Below, in pieces: positions 17,726-25,841 of a DNA stretch of 64,000 nucleotides (position 1 is the first letter of the stretch; each line of letters opens with the position of its first letter). The DNA lies in assembly GCA_963823675.1 (NCBI GenBank), contig CAWGMT010000012.1, forward strand, positions 434,001 through 498,000, read 5' to 3'. Below the pieces are notes generated by a model. It did no database searches. It worked only from the letters and a program-made list of their open reading frames with translations, and was not told the DNA's origin. A program made the position numbers and the translations under genes. This stretch comes from CAWGMT01 sp963823675 (lineage in GTDB: Bacteria; Planctomycetota; Planctomycetia; Isosphaerales; Isosphaeraceae).

Positions 17726-18904
17726 TCAATACTGATCCGAGCTGATCACCTCACCGAGCCCACGGCTGCCGAGTGCCCACCACACATTCGGCGCGATGCT
17801 ATTCTTGATGAAATGGACCGAGCCGTCGGCGAAGCCCACGTTCACACCGCCAGGGTGCAGGCTGCCGGGGGGGGCGCTACCGATCGCGGTCACGTAATAG
17901 CCCGCCCAGATCGCGTTGTGGTCTGTCGGATCCTGGGTGTTCGTGCAATTGATCTGGTTGGGCGTGCCGAAGTGATTGTACGACTGCCACATCAGGTAGT
18001 CCGGGAAGGACCCTGACCACAGCTCGGCGCTGCCGCAGTACCGGATGCCCTGGGTCCCCGGCGCGCTGGCGCAGGACTGGTACATGGCCAAAGCACCCAC
18101 CTGTCCAGAGCCCTGGGCCGCCCCAACCGGGCTGTGGATGGAGCAGCGGTTCAGATTGGAATTGCCGAGGGCGTTGATGCTCTGCGGATACGGGGAGGGT
18201 ATCCCCATCAATCGCTCGCTGACCAGACCGGTGTTCGACGTGCCGTCGGTGATCATGGCGATTTTGACCGGCCCCCAGCTCGCTCCCGGGTAGAGGTTCA
18301 GGCCCGGCGAGCCGTTCGACAGGTTGTTCGCCGACCCGATCATCCAGTTATTGGCCGGGATGATCGTCCCGCTCATCAGCGAGATCACGCCCGGGCCGCC
18401 GTAGTTGCCCACGTAGTTGGACCGGCCGGCAAAGGGGTAGCCCGCGACGAAGACCGTCTGATACTGCCCCAAGGTCATCGATTCCGATGGGCAGAGGAGG
18501 ACGTTGAGGTTCGTTGAGGTCGCCGTCGAGTTCGCGTACGATCCAACCGCAGTACCACCGACGATGTCGAGGCTGAAGTTGATGGCATTGAAGATCGGCT
18601 GGGCCTCGGTGAACTGGAGCAAGCCGCAGATCCAGCTTGGGACTACGTCGACCTGGGTGGTGGGGCTCGCGTTCTGCGACTGCATCGGGAAGCAGGTGTT
18701 CGAGCTCTCGTAATTCATGCAGGCCAGGCCCAGTTGCTTGATGTTGTTCGTGCACTGGATCCGCCGCGCGGCCTCGCGGGCCGATTGCACGGCGGGCAAT
18801 AACAGGGCGATCAAGACCGCGATGATCGCGATCACGACCAGAAGCTCGATGAGCGTAAACGCCGATCGAGCGCCGAAGCGGACAGAACGATTTGCTCGTA
18901 TCAT
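17726..18904 (-). CDS. DUF1559 prepilin-like secreted protein, intact
   Basis: A 392-aa product from ATG 18904 with GGGAG upstream. Residues 10-35 hold a type IV pilin-like cleavage and helix motif (AFTLIELLVVIAIIAVLIAL then LLPAVQSAREAARR), followed by CTNNIKQLGLACMNYESSNT. The C-terminal end has HPGGVNVGFADGSVHFIKNS, the H-x9-DG signature, and finishes ALGSRGLGEVISSDQY. DUF1559 proteins are a large planctomycete-expanded family, probably processed by prepilin peptidase and surface-located; their precise role is not settled. Two other copies in this window are only fragments. Confidence 0.9.
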   Translation of the reverse strand: MIRANRSVRFGARSAFTLIELLVVIAIIAVLIALLLPAVQSAREAARRIQCTNNIKQLGLACMNYESSNTCFPMQSQNASPTTQVDVVPSWICGLLQFTEAQPIFNAINFSLDIVGGTAVGSYANSTATSTNLNVLLCPSESMTLGQYQTVFVAGYPFAGRSNYVGNYGGPGVISLMSGTIIPANNWMIGSANNLSNGSPGLNLYPGASWGPVKIAMITDGTSNTGLVSERLMGIPSPYPQSINALGNSNLNRCSIHSPVGAAQGSGQVGALAMYQSCASAPGTQGIRYCGSAELWSGSFPDYLMWQSYNHFGTPNQINCTNTQDPTDHNAIWAGYYVTAIGSAPPGSLHPGGVNVGFADGSVHFIKNSIAPNVWWALGSRGLGEVISSDQY

Positions 18905-19393
18905 GGAAGCTCCCTCACCACCAAAAGAAATTACGAACTCAAGAAAAACTATGGACCTTGTTGACAACTCTCAGGTCGCCAACAAGTTGATAGCCGATGC
19001 AAGTAACTGGGTGCAATTCAGCCGGCCAAGCGGAGAGGGGAGCGAACCCGAACGGACTCTTGGGGATCGCCGTCTGGCGGCCTTCAACTCCGTGTGACGA
19101 GCGTGAACTGTTCGAGGAACATCAGGGAACGCGGCCCCTTCTCCGTCGAACCGGATTCCAGGCAAGAGCATCGCCGGGAATGCCTATCCTTGCAGCCACA
19201 CGAACGCCAAAGTTTTTATTTAATACCACGAGTGCGATATCCATTTCAAGTACCCAACCCATGAATCCGTTGCGAGACGGTTCCATCGGTTGGCCGGCTC
19301 GACGTGGTTGCTGGTAGTAAGGGTGCCATGCGACAATCGAATGATGCCGGCGATTGGCGACCTTGCGATGACCTACCCGACGAGCCGATGATC
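18905..19393. other. Divergent intergenic region
   Basis: Lies between the DUF1559 gene and the serine hydrolase. The stretch at 19200-19260 is comparatively AT-rich (TTTTTATTTAATACCACG) and may hold promoter elements. No coding frame is convincing. The hydrolase reading frame is open from 19304 but without a ribosome site. Confidence 0.3.
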
Positions 19394-20419
19394 ATGTCCG
19401 ACCGTTCCAGAGGCAGCTCAGTGCCCCGATACGATATGGCGATCGTCCCTGCAATCCGCTGGGCCGGCCTTACCTTTACGATCGCCATCTTGGCTTTCGT
19501 TTTCGCGCCGCGCGGAGACGCGGATGAGCCGAAGGACCGATCGGGCACGCAAACCGCGCCGACCCTCGAAGGGAGATTGCTGCCGCTCGTCCGGGCGCAC
19601 AAGGGCAAGGCCGCCGTGGCCGTCAAGCATCTGGGCTCGGGTGAGACCTTCGAGTATCACGCCGGCGACGTCATGCCGACTGCCAGCCTCATCAAGTTTC
19701 CGGTCATGATCGAGGCCTATCGTCAAGCCGGCGAGAAGCAAGTCGACCTCGACTCGACGATCATCCTGCGCAAGCGCAACATGGTCGGCGGCTCCGGGAT
19801 TCTGACGTATCATCTCTCGGAGGGTTCCACGCTCAAGCTGCGCGACGCGGTACGGCTGATGATTGCCTTTTCGGACAACACGGCGACGAACCTGGTTCTG
19901 GATGCCATCGGCATCGGCGCGACCGCGGCCACCATGGAGAAGCTGGGTTATCCCAATACCAAGATCCACTCCAAGGTCTTCCGGCGGGACACCTCGGTTT
20001 TCCCCGAGCGGAGCAAGCAGTTCGGCCTGGGGAGCACCACTCCCTTGGAAATGGTGCGGCTGTGCGCCGCGGTCTACCGCAAGCAGATCTTGAGCCCGCA
20101 GGCCTGCGACGCGATGCTCGCTCACCTACGCGCCTGTGAAGACAAGGACAAGTTCCCGCGGTTCCTGCCGCCTGGTACCAGGGTTGCCTTCAAGACCGGG
20201 AGCTTGGACGAAACGCGCACCGCCGCCGGAATCATCGAATGTCCGGGCGGGCCGGTCGCGCTCTGCGTCATGACCAGCGAAAATCAAGACAAGCGATGGG
20301 TCGCGGACAATGCCGGCAATCGCCTCTGCGCCGAGATCGCGCGGGCTGTCTACGACCAGTTCGACCGTGCCCCACCTTCCGGGCCGAAATCGCCGGCACG
20401 CCCGGAAGCACGACACTGA
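19394..20419 (+). CDS. Class A beta-lactamase-like serine hydrolase
   Basis: About 341 aa from ATG 19394; ATGs at 19388 and 19436 are also possible and none has a clear ribosome site. The first 35 residues hold a membrane or signal segment (WAGLTFTIAILAFVFA). Beta-lactamase/PBP motifs are in order: S-x-x-K in MPTASLIKFPVMIEAYR, SDN in IAFSDNTATNLV and KTG in VAFKTGSLDETRTA. The omega-loop region reads RRDTSVFPERSKQFGLGSTT and lacks the canonical E-x-x-L-N, so efficient deacylation of penicillins is doubtful. It could be a transpeptidase- or carboxypeptidase-like hydrolase. It is convergent with the thioesterase, 17 bp apart. Confidence 0.75.
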   Translation: MSDRSRGSSVPRYDMAIVPAIRWAGLTFTIAILAFVFAPRGDADEPKDRSGTQTAPTLEGRLLPLVRAHKGKAAVAVKHLGSGETFEYHAGDVMPTASLIKFPVMIEAYRQAGEKQVDLDSTIILRKRNMVGGSGILTYHLSEGSTLKLRDAVRLMIAFSDNTATNLVLDAIGIGATAATMEKLGYPNTKIHSKVFRRDTSVFPERSKQFGLGSTTPLEMVRLCAAVYRKQILSPQACDAMLAHLRACEDKDKFPRFLPPGTRVAFKTGSLDETRTAAGIIECPGGPVALCVMTSENQDKRWVADNAGNRLCAEIARAVYDQFDRAPPSGPKSPARPEARH

Positions 20420-20436
20420 TCCCGACAGCAAGCGCG

Positions 20437-20817
20437 CTACTTGAGCAGGTCCGGCAGCGCCTGAGGCTTCCCGTCTCGATCGACGCAAGCCAGGGTCGTA
20501 TGTCCCTCCGCCAGGAGCACGCCGTCGCGCCAGACTTCGTACCGGTGGGTGATCTTGACATGCGTGACCCGCTCGACCGTCGTCCGTACCGTGAGCAGGT
20601 CGTCGTAGTAAGCGGGCCGCTTGAATTTGCACCCCACGTCCACGATCACGAGGTAATGGCCCGCATCTTCTACCTCGCGGTAGGTGATTCCCCGTTGCCG
20701 CAAGAGTTCAGTCCGCGCCATCTCGAAATAGATGAGGTAATTCGCGTGGTGCAAAAGACCCATGCGGTCGGTCTCGGCATATCGCACCCGGATCGCGACA
20801 TCGTAGCTGTTGGTCAT
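20437..20817 (-). CDS. YbgC/FadM-type acyl-CoA thioesterase
   Basis: A 126-aa hot-dog-fold protein of the usual length. RVRYAETDRMGLLHHANYLI contains the characteristic Y-x-E-T-D-x-x-x-x-x-H-x-x-Y with the catalytic Asp, and FEMARTELLRQRGITY and KFKRPAYYDDLLTVRTTVE follow. Family members hydrolyse short-chain or hydroxybenzoyl acyl-CoA thioesters in the cytoplasm; the substrate cannot be told here. It is the last gene of a probable minus-strand unit, 48 bp after the phosphatase at 20866. Confidence 0.85.
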   Translation of the reverse strand: MTNSYDVAIRVRYAETDRMGLLHHANYLIYFEMARTELLRQRGITYREVEDAGHYLVIVDVGCKFKRPAYYDDLLTVRTTVERVTHVKITHRYEVWRDGVLLAEGHTTLACVDRDGKPQALPDLLK

Positions 20818-20865
20818 CGGGCATCGTCTCCAGAGAATCAGGCGGGATCCGTGAGTGGCCAGTGC

Positions 20866-21609
20866 CTAATGGCGCACGGCGCCGGCGCCGGCGCCGGAGG
20901 CGAGCGGATCGGCGACGGGCCATCCCGGGGGCCTGGTGATGACCATCAAGGGATAGGGATCGTAGGGCCACTGCTCACGATTGGGAATGCCCGGCTCGAA
21001 CCCGTCGTTCACCCAGCGCTTGAAGCTCGCGACGCCATGTACCAGACCCTGAGCTTTCAGCCAGTCTTCGTATCGGTCGAGGTGCTCCGCCATGATCTTG
21101 CCGTCATTGACGCGGAGGAACAAGTAACCCAGGGCAAACTGGGCTCGCGCGTCCCGTACCGTGGCTCCGGGACGGAGCAGCTCGGCGAACGCCGCAACCA
21201 GTCCGGTGCGTTCGGAGCCCCATGCACAATGAATCAGGATCGGATAATCGGCCGTCTCGAGCGCCTCGATGATGGCGCGTAGCTGAATCCGCGACATCCA
21301 TACACAGGAGGACATCGGAATATCGATTTGGGTGGCGCCGGCAGCGAGGGTGGCCTCGCGCTCGGCGGGATACCAGGCAAGCTTGGGATTTGGGCCTCTC
21401 AAGTTCAAGACAGTCTTGATCCCATACTCACCGAGCGTTCGAGCCAGGGCGGGCGCGGTCATCTGGCCCGATCGGTAGATCCGGCCGCGCTGGACCGTCC
21501 CGAAGTTGTAGGTCGCCTGGTCCCAGGCCACGTATGACCCGGCCGTGAGCACGATCACAGCGGCGATCCGTGCTAGCCATTTCGCAAGGCGACGTGCCGG
21601 CGCATTCAT
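20866..21609 (-). CDS. Tyrosine/dual-specificity-type phosphatase with membrane anchor
   Basis: A 247-aa product. Membrane segment at about 12-30 (IAAVIVLTAGSYVAW) then a DSP-like domain: YRSGQMTAPALARTLGEYGI, KTVLNLRGPNP, and the P-loop ILIHCAWGSERTGLVAAFAE, i.e. HCX5R with Cys and Arg present. The general acid is probably an Asp or Glu in the IDIPMSS region. The C-terminal tail is Pro-rich, ending GAGAGAVRH. The active site probably faces the periplasm if the N-terminus stays in. It overlaps the end of a second phosphatase gene. Confidence 0.75.
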   Translation of the reverse strand: MNAPARRLAKWLARIAAVIVLTAGSYVAWDQATYNFGTVQRGRIYRSGQMTAPALARTLGEYGIKTVLNLRGPNPKLAWYPAEREATLAAGATQIDIPMSSCVWMSRIQLRAIIEALETADYPILIHCAWGSERTGLVAAFAELLRPGATVRDARAQFALGYLFLRVNDGKIMAEHLDRYEDWLKAQGLVHGVASFKRWVNDGFEPGIPNREQWPYDPYPLMVITRPPGWPVADPLASGAGAGAVRH

Positions 21610-22213
21610 GGCGTACCCCTGTCAGGTCGGGAACCGTTGTTCGATTCAATGCATGCTGCAATCTGGCAAAATCTGCGATGAGCGCGCGGTCATTCTGGTC
21701 CGAGCTTGCACCAGGATTCGCCCACGGCAGCGCCGCAACTTCGGCCCAGGCGTCCTCCGCCGAGTAGCCTTGATGGCGGATGCGATAAGCCGCATGAACC
21801 AAGCTGGTGCGATGGTGACCAGCGACGCAGTGGAAGAAAACCGGCTGCCGCGCGGAATCGGCCAGCAGATCGGCCGCGGCGGCCATCTGGTCGAGCGTCG
21901 CGCGTGATCCGCGCATCGGAATCAACACCCAGCTCACTCTGGTCTCGGCAACCACCTTGGCTTGTTCCAGGTACTTGGGATCGTCGCGGTTGATCGCGGT
22001 CAAGGTCACGATCGTTTTGATTTTCTCGCGGGCGATGATCGACCGCAACGCATCGGGATGCTGCCACGCCCCTCTTATTAATCGGCCGGGAATGACGACT
22101 CGCGTGCGTTTTTCGGCCCCGCGATTGCACCAGGCAGTAATGCCCCAGCCCGCGCCGAAGACTGTCGCTAAGGCGATGCCCGCAGCCACCTTGTATCGGG
22201 ATACACGTATCAC
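21606..22213 (-). CDS. Second HCX5R phosphatase-like protein, probable frameshift at 3' end
   Basis: Starts MIRVSRYKVAAGIALATVFG (membrane segment) with RLIRGAWQHPDALRSIIARE and KIKTIVTLTAINRDDP, then a P-loop VFFHCVAGHHRTSLVHAAYR with HCX5R intact. The uninterrupted frame runs to 21428, 182 bp into the next gene, where its residues are only an out-of-frame reading of that gene. In another frame a TGA at 21608-21606 overlaps the next start as ATGA, the normal coupling arrangement, so I infer a lost frame shortly before 21640 and give that end. It forms a tandem phosphatase pair with the gene at 20866. Confidence 0.65.
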
Positions 22214-22607
22214 TCTCGATCCTTCGAGACCATCAAGGGCGCGGCGGCCTGATCCGTATCGGCGGAAGATGCGAATTCTAGCCCGCGCTCCGCGGGGAGC
22301 AATCCCAACATCTCACAGGGTCTCGGGCAGCTCCGATGGAACCGGCCCAAGACTGACCGGGGCCGGCTGGCGTGATTGGTTCAGGTTCGCTTCAAGCCGG
22401 CTGCGAATTCCGCGTGCTCCGGCGAGCGCAGGCCCTGCTGCACAACTTTTACTGATTCTACGATGTTCCGCGCGTCGAAGCCAACGGAACGCTCGCCGTC
22501 GCACCCTCCAGTGGTCAGCAACCGGCGGGGCCCGGCAAAGTCACCCGGGGCTGTCGTCGGCTGCTCTGGCCGCTATCCGCAACTATTCGCGGCCCGCGGT
22601 CAGACGT
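22214..22607. other. Intergenic, no recognisable gene
   Basis: Separates the phosphatase operon start from the end of the MBL hydrolase gene. Frames on both strands are short, Arg/Ser-rich and without a family pattern. Confidence 0.3.
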
Positions 22608-23261
22608 TCAATGAAGTTGAACGAAACGTCCGGTTTCCCGCATGGGTGGACCGTGGCCAAAACAGACGAGCTTCGGCTCCAGCGCCGCGAGCCGCCGTGC
22701 CGATCGACGGTTCTGGGCCGGATCGCGTGAAAAAAAAGGCGGTGGTTCGCGCAGGCCAGGCCGGCCGGTCCGGAGACTCAGGTTGGCGAGGACATCGCCC
22801 ACGACGAGTATACCGTCGGCTTCGCGCCAGAACGAGATATGGCCGTCGGTATGGCCGGGCGTCTCGATGACCGTGAACGTCCCCACCGCGTCACCCTCCT
22901 TCAAACGACGTGAGACCGGATGGGGAGGGCCAGCGAAAAACGGGCTGATCGTGCGATTGAACCAGTGACTGGGCATGCGGGCCTCGATCTCTCCGCGATT
23001 CTCCATCGCCGTCGCATCGGCATCGCCGCACCAGAGCGGAAGACCCATGGCAGTACAGACGGCGTGACTCGAGCCCTGATGATCCGGATGGGCGTGCGTG
23101 AGCGCGTGGCTGGTCAACTTCCGCCCTCGGATCTGGCGCAGAATCGAACGGGCCGACCAACAAGTGCCGGCGTCGATCAGCACGTCCCCCAGCAAATAGA
23201 CGTTGATGGCGTACCGCGGGAAGCCCGCCAGAAGTTGGACGTCCTCGGCCAGTTGCTGCAT
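22608..23261 (-). CDS. Metallo-beta-lactamase-fold hydrolase
   Basis: A 217-aa product from ATG 23261 (MQQLAEDVQLLAGFPRYAIN); an ATG 12 codons upstream is possible. The MBL metal motif is complete: HALTHAHPDHQGSSHAV (H-x-H-x-D-H), then ETPGHTDGHISFW (second His), VVGDVLANLS (bridging Asp) and LVCFGHGPP (last His). Single-domain members of this subgroup hydrolyse thioesters, phosphodiesters or lactones; the exact substrate is not evident. It is divergent from the glycosyltransferase gene, 111 bp away. Confidence 0.8.
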   Translation of the reverse strand: MQQLAEDVQLLAGFPRYAINVYLLGDVLIDAGTCWSARSILRQIRGRKLTSHALTHAHPDHQGSSHAVCTAMGLPLWCGDADATAMENRGEIEARMPSHWFNRTISPFFAGPPHPVSRRLKEGDAVGTFTVIETPGHTDGHISFWREADGILVVGDVLANLSLRTGRPGLREPPPFFSRDPAQNRRSARRLAALEPKLVCFGHGPPMRETGRFVQLH

Positions 23262-23372
23262 GTGATGTTGCTTACCCTCGCAGTCTGGAGCCGGCATTGA
23301 CCGATCCCGCTCACTGGGCCAGAATCCGCCCGACGCCGCAGACCCTCGTTTTCACCTCCGCCGGAGCCTACG

Positions 23373-24824
23373 ATGATGGCCAGGAAGACCTTGATCGTCG
23401 AGAGCATCCTCGTCGTGCTGGCGATCGCAGTCCGCGCGGCCGCGGTCATGATCCTCCAGAGCCACACCGTTCCGCACAGTACCTACGAGCATGGGGAGAT
23501 CGCCGCGAACCTGCTCGCCGGGCGCGGTTTCTCCATGCATTTTCTCGGCAATGACGGTCCAACCTCTCAACAAGCGCCGGTTTATCCAATTCTGGTCGCT
23601 CTGGCCTTCGCGATGGGTGGAGTCGATTCGCCGAAATCTTTGCTCATTCTGGAATTAGGTCAGTCGCTCCTGGGCGGCCTGCTCGTGCTGGGGACGTTGA
23701 AGCTCTCGCGCGCGATCGCCCCGAAGGAGCCCTGGCTGGGGTGGATCGCAGGCCTGATCGTCGCCCTTCATCCCACTTTGATCTACGCCGCAACGCATGT
23801 TCAGGTCGCCTTGCTCGCTTCGACCCTGCTGGTGTGGGCCCTGGTATGGGCCTACCTGACCGGTGCCAGCGGCCGCCATCGGGATGCACTGGTTACCGGC
23901 TGCTTGCTTGGCCTGCTCGCACTCACTGACCCAATTTTGTCACTCGCAGCAATTGGAATATTCTCCGCGGTCTGGACAGGACGAGCAAATCGACCAGACC
24001 GAAAGAGGGCATCATGCCGGCTCGCTGCGATCGTGCTGTCGGCGGCAGCGGCGTGTATTTTGCCGTGGTTGATTCGAAACGCCTGGGTTCACGGGGAATT
24101 CGTGGCGATCAAGAGCACGTTCGGGTACGCGTTCTGGCAGGGCAATTGTGGGTTGAGCGAGGGAACCGACAAGGTCGTCAGGCCGTCCGTGGAGCGGGTT
24201 CTTGCACGAGCCTCGTCGGCTTCGACCTTGAGTGGGGTCAACAGGGCGATCTGGGAAGCGCACCATGAGGCAGGCTATCTTGATGACATCGCCCTGACAC
24301 AAGACGATCGGAACTGGCTGGGCACGTTCTCGGAGCCGGAACGCTCGCGGATTCTTTGCCGCAGAGCCTTGGTTGACCTCAAGGCCAACCCGTCTCGTTA
24401 TGGTTGGCTGTGTCTGCGCCGGTTGCGGTATTTTCTGCTTTTCGATGAGACGAATCCCAAGACGCGCGTCCTGGCGTATCGACTGCCGCACGTCGCTTTG
24501 ACCTTCCTGGCCGCCGTGGGCCTTGTGCTGGCCGGTCCGGTTCTGCGCAGGCAACTCGTCCCGACCATGCTGACGGCACTGGCGATCACCGTGTTTCATT
24601 CGCTGACGATCGTGTCGGCGCGGTTTCACGTTCCCATCGAGCCGCTCCTGGCCCTGTGGGGAAGTGCCGGCATTGGGCGGGTGATCGAATTACGCGCCCT
24701 TCGCGCCTCAACCTCTCCGCGAGACGACATCGAACGCATCCGGGTCGAAAACGGGTTTCTCGTTCCGGGTAGAATCGGCGTCCATCTCCTTGACGGCCCG
24801 AAATTGCATGCGAGCCAGAAGTAA
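23373..24824 (+). CDS. GT39/ArnT-like membrane glycosyltransferase
   Basis: A 483-aa product with GGAG seven bases before the ATG. About ten membrane helices; the first periplasmic loop has HSTYEHGEIAANLLAGRGFS then GPTSQQAPVYPILVALAFA, the acidic residue plus Q-Q-x-P-x-Y-P pattern of the PMT_2/ArnT superfamily that uses lipid-linked sugars at the outer face of the membrane. The acceptor (protein or lipid) is unknown. The 3' end overlaps the convergent gene at 24708 by 117 bp. Confidence 0.75.
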   Translation: MMARKTLIVESILVVLAIAVRAAAVMILQSHTVPHSTYEHGEIAANLLAGRGFSMHFLGNDGPTSQQAPVYPILVALAFAMGGVDSPKSLLILELGQSLLGGLLVLGTLKLSRAIAPKEPWLGWIAGLIVALHPTLIYAATHVQVALLASTLLVWALVWAYLTGASGRHRDALVTGCLLGLLALTDPILSLAAIGIFSAVWTGRANRPDRKRASCRLAAIVLSAAAACILPWLIRNAWVHGEFVAIKSTFGYAFWQGNCGLSEGTDKVVRPSVERVLARASSASTLSGVNRAIWEAHHEAGYLDDIALTQDDRNWLGTFSEPERSRILCRRALVDLKANPSRYGWLCLRRLRYFLLFDETNPKTRVLAYRLPHVALTFLAAVGLVLAGPVLRRQLVPTMLTALAITVFHSLTIVSARFHVPIEPLLALWGSAGIGRVIELRALRASTSPRDDIERIRVENGFLVPGRIGVHLLDGPKLHASQK

Positions 24825-25154
24825 CCCGGTGAACATGGCCGAGACGCTGATGATCGCGGCGGATCCCCAGGCGATTCCCGGAATCGATTCGTCAAAGGAA
24901 ACCGGCTGGTAGGTAATTGTGGTCAACCATGCCGCGAATACCGACACGATCGGCACCCCGGCCCCGATCGCCGCGACCCCGCGAGCCCGTCCCAGCACTT
25001 GCACAGGGTTCGCCGGCAGGCGTTCCTCCATCTCCTTCATCCGCTCGAGGTGCTCCCACTCGCGCCGCTGGTGGCGGTGCTTCATGAAGAGCGTCGTCGG
25101 AACCAGCACGAGCGGCATCAAGATCGCGGCGAGGGGGATGACCAGGACACTCAT
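24708..25154 (-). CDS. Membrane protein, paralogue 1 of a tandem pair
   Basis: A 148-aa product with GGAGAG six bases before the ATG. Topology: a membrane helix (residues 4-22), a charged cytoplasmic hairpin (KHRHQRREWEHLERMKEMEE) and two more helices (about 63-82 and 92-113). It ends FDPDAFDVVSRRG. The next gene upstream encodes a protein of the same plan with the matching end EEDAYDVVSSRA, so the two are ancient tandem duplicates. Function is unknown. The 3' part overlaps the glycosyltransferase coding sequence on the other strand. Confidence 0.65.
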   Translation of the reverse strand: MSVLVIPLAAILMPLVLVPTTLFMKHRHQRREWEHLERMKEMEERLPANPVQVLGRARGVAAIGAGVPIVSVFAAWLTTITYQPVSFDESIPGIAWGSAAIISVSAMFTGLLLARMQFRAVKEMDADSTRNEKPVFDPDAFDVVSRRG

Positions 25155-25226
25155 CGACTTCTCTCCATTCTCAAGTTGTTGCCGGTGGAAGCACAGGCGA
25201 GGCCGGTCGGACCGGACGCGCTGCGA

Positions 25227-25673
25227 TTATGCGCGGGAGCTCACGACATCATAAGCGTCTTCCTCGACGAAGGGTTTGAGTTCTCCGTCTGTTGGGGACG
25301 TCGTCGATTCCCGGCTCGCCCGCCCCGCGATGATCGATCCCGAAATGACCGCCCCGAGGCCGACTGAGCTGGTGGCGAGCCAGATTCCGTCATGAAAGCC
25401 GACGCAGACGCTGGTAACCATCGCGGCAAGAAATGCACCGACGGGAACGCCCGCTCCGATGACCATCCCAACGCGAAGGGGAGAGAGCCACGATTCTCGG
25501 TAGCCACCGCCAGGAACCGTCCTTCCCAGCTCGAGCGCTTTCAACTGTGTCTCGTGTTCCAATCGGAGTTTCCATCGGTCGTGGCGAAAGTAAAGCAGCA
25601 GCGGCACCACAATCATCGGGAGGAACACCGGAACGCTCACGACCATCAGCAACAAGAGTCCTTTTATCGTCAT
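25227..25673 (-). CDS. Membrane protein, paralogue 2 of a tandem pair
   Basis: A 148-aa product from ATG 25673 (MTIKGLLLLMVVSVPVFLPM); the frame is open 13 codons further but AAAGG sits before this ATG. It has the same layout as the downstream gene: N-terminal helix, charged linker (YFRHDRWKLRLEHETQLKAL), two further helices with GVPVGAFLA, and the acidic end EEDAYDVVSSRA. The conserved D-A-[FY]-D-V-V-S tail may be an interaction site. The intergenic gap of 72 bp suggests one transcript. Confidence 0.65.
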   Translation of the reverse strand: MTIKGLLLLMVVSVPVFLPMIVVPLLLYFRHDRWKLRLEHETQLKALELGRTVPGGGYRESWLSPLRVGMVIGAGVPVGAFLAAMVTSVCVGFHDGIWLATSSVGLGAVISGSIIAGRASRESTTSPTDGELKPFVEEDAYDVVSSRA

Positions 25674-25841
25674 CCTAACCGCCTTTCTCTCCACCGGGGG
25701 AGAAACGGCCACGACGTGCGCCGGTCAGTCGAACGCGACACTCGCGAGCCCAGATCTCGCGGCGGGACCGCCCATCATGGTAATGTGAGAGCCCATCTCG
25801 GTCCAAGGGTGTTGAGCGATCGGGCACGCAAGGAGCAAATG

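Noticed and set aside
21428..21609. Genuine 182-bp overlap of the two phosphatase genes
   Set aside because: In the overlap the upstream frame reads as an out-of-phase version of the next gene, and a frame change gives a standard ATGA junction.
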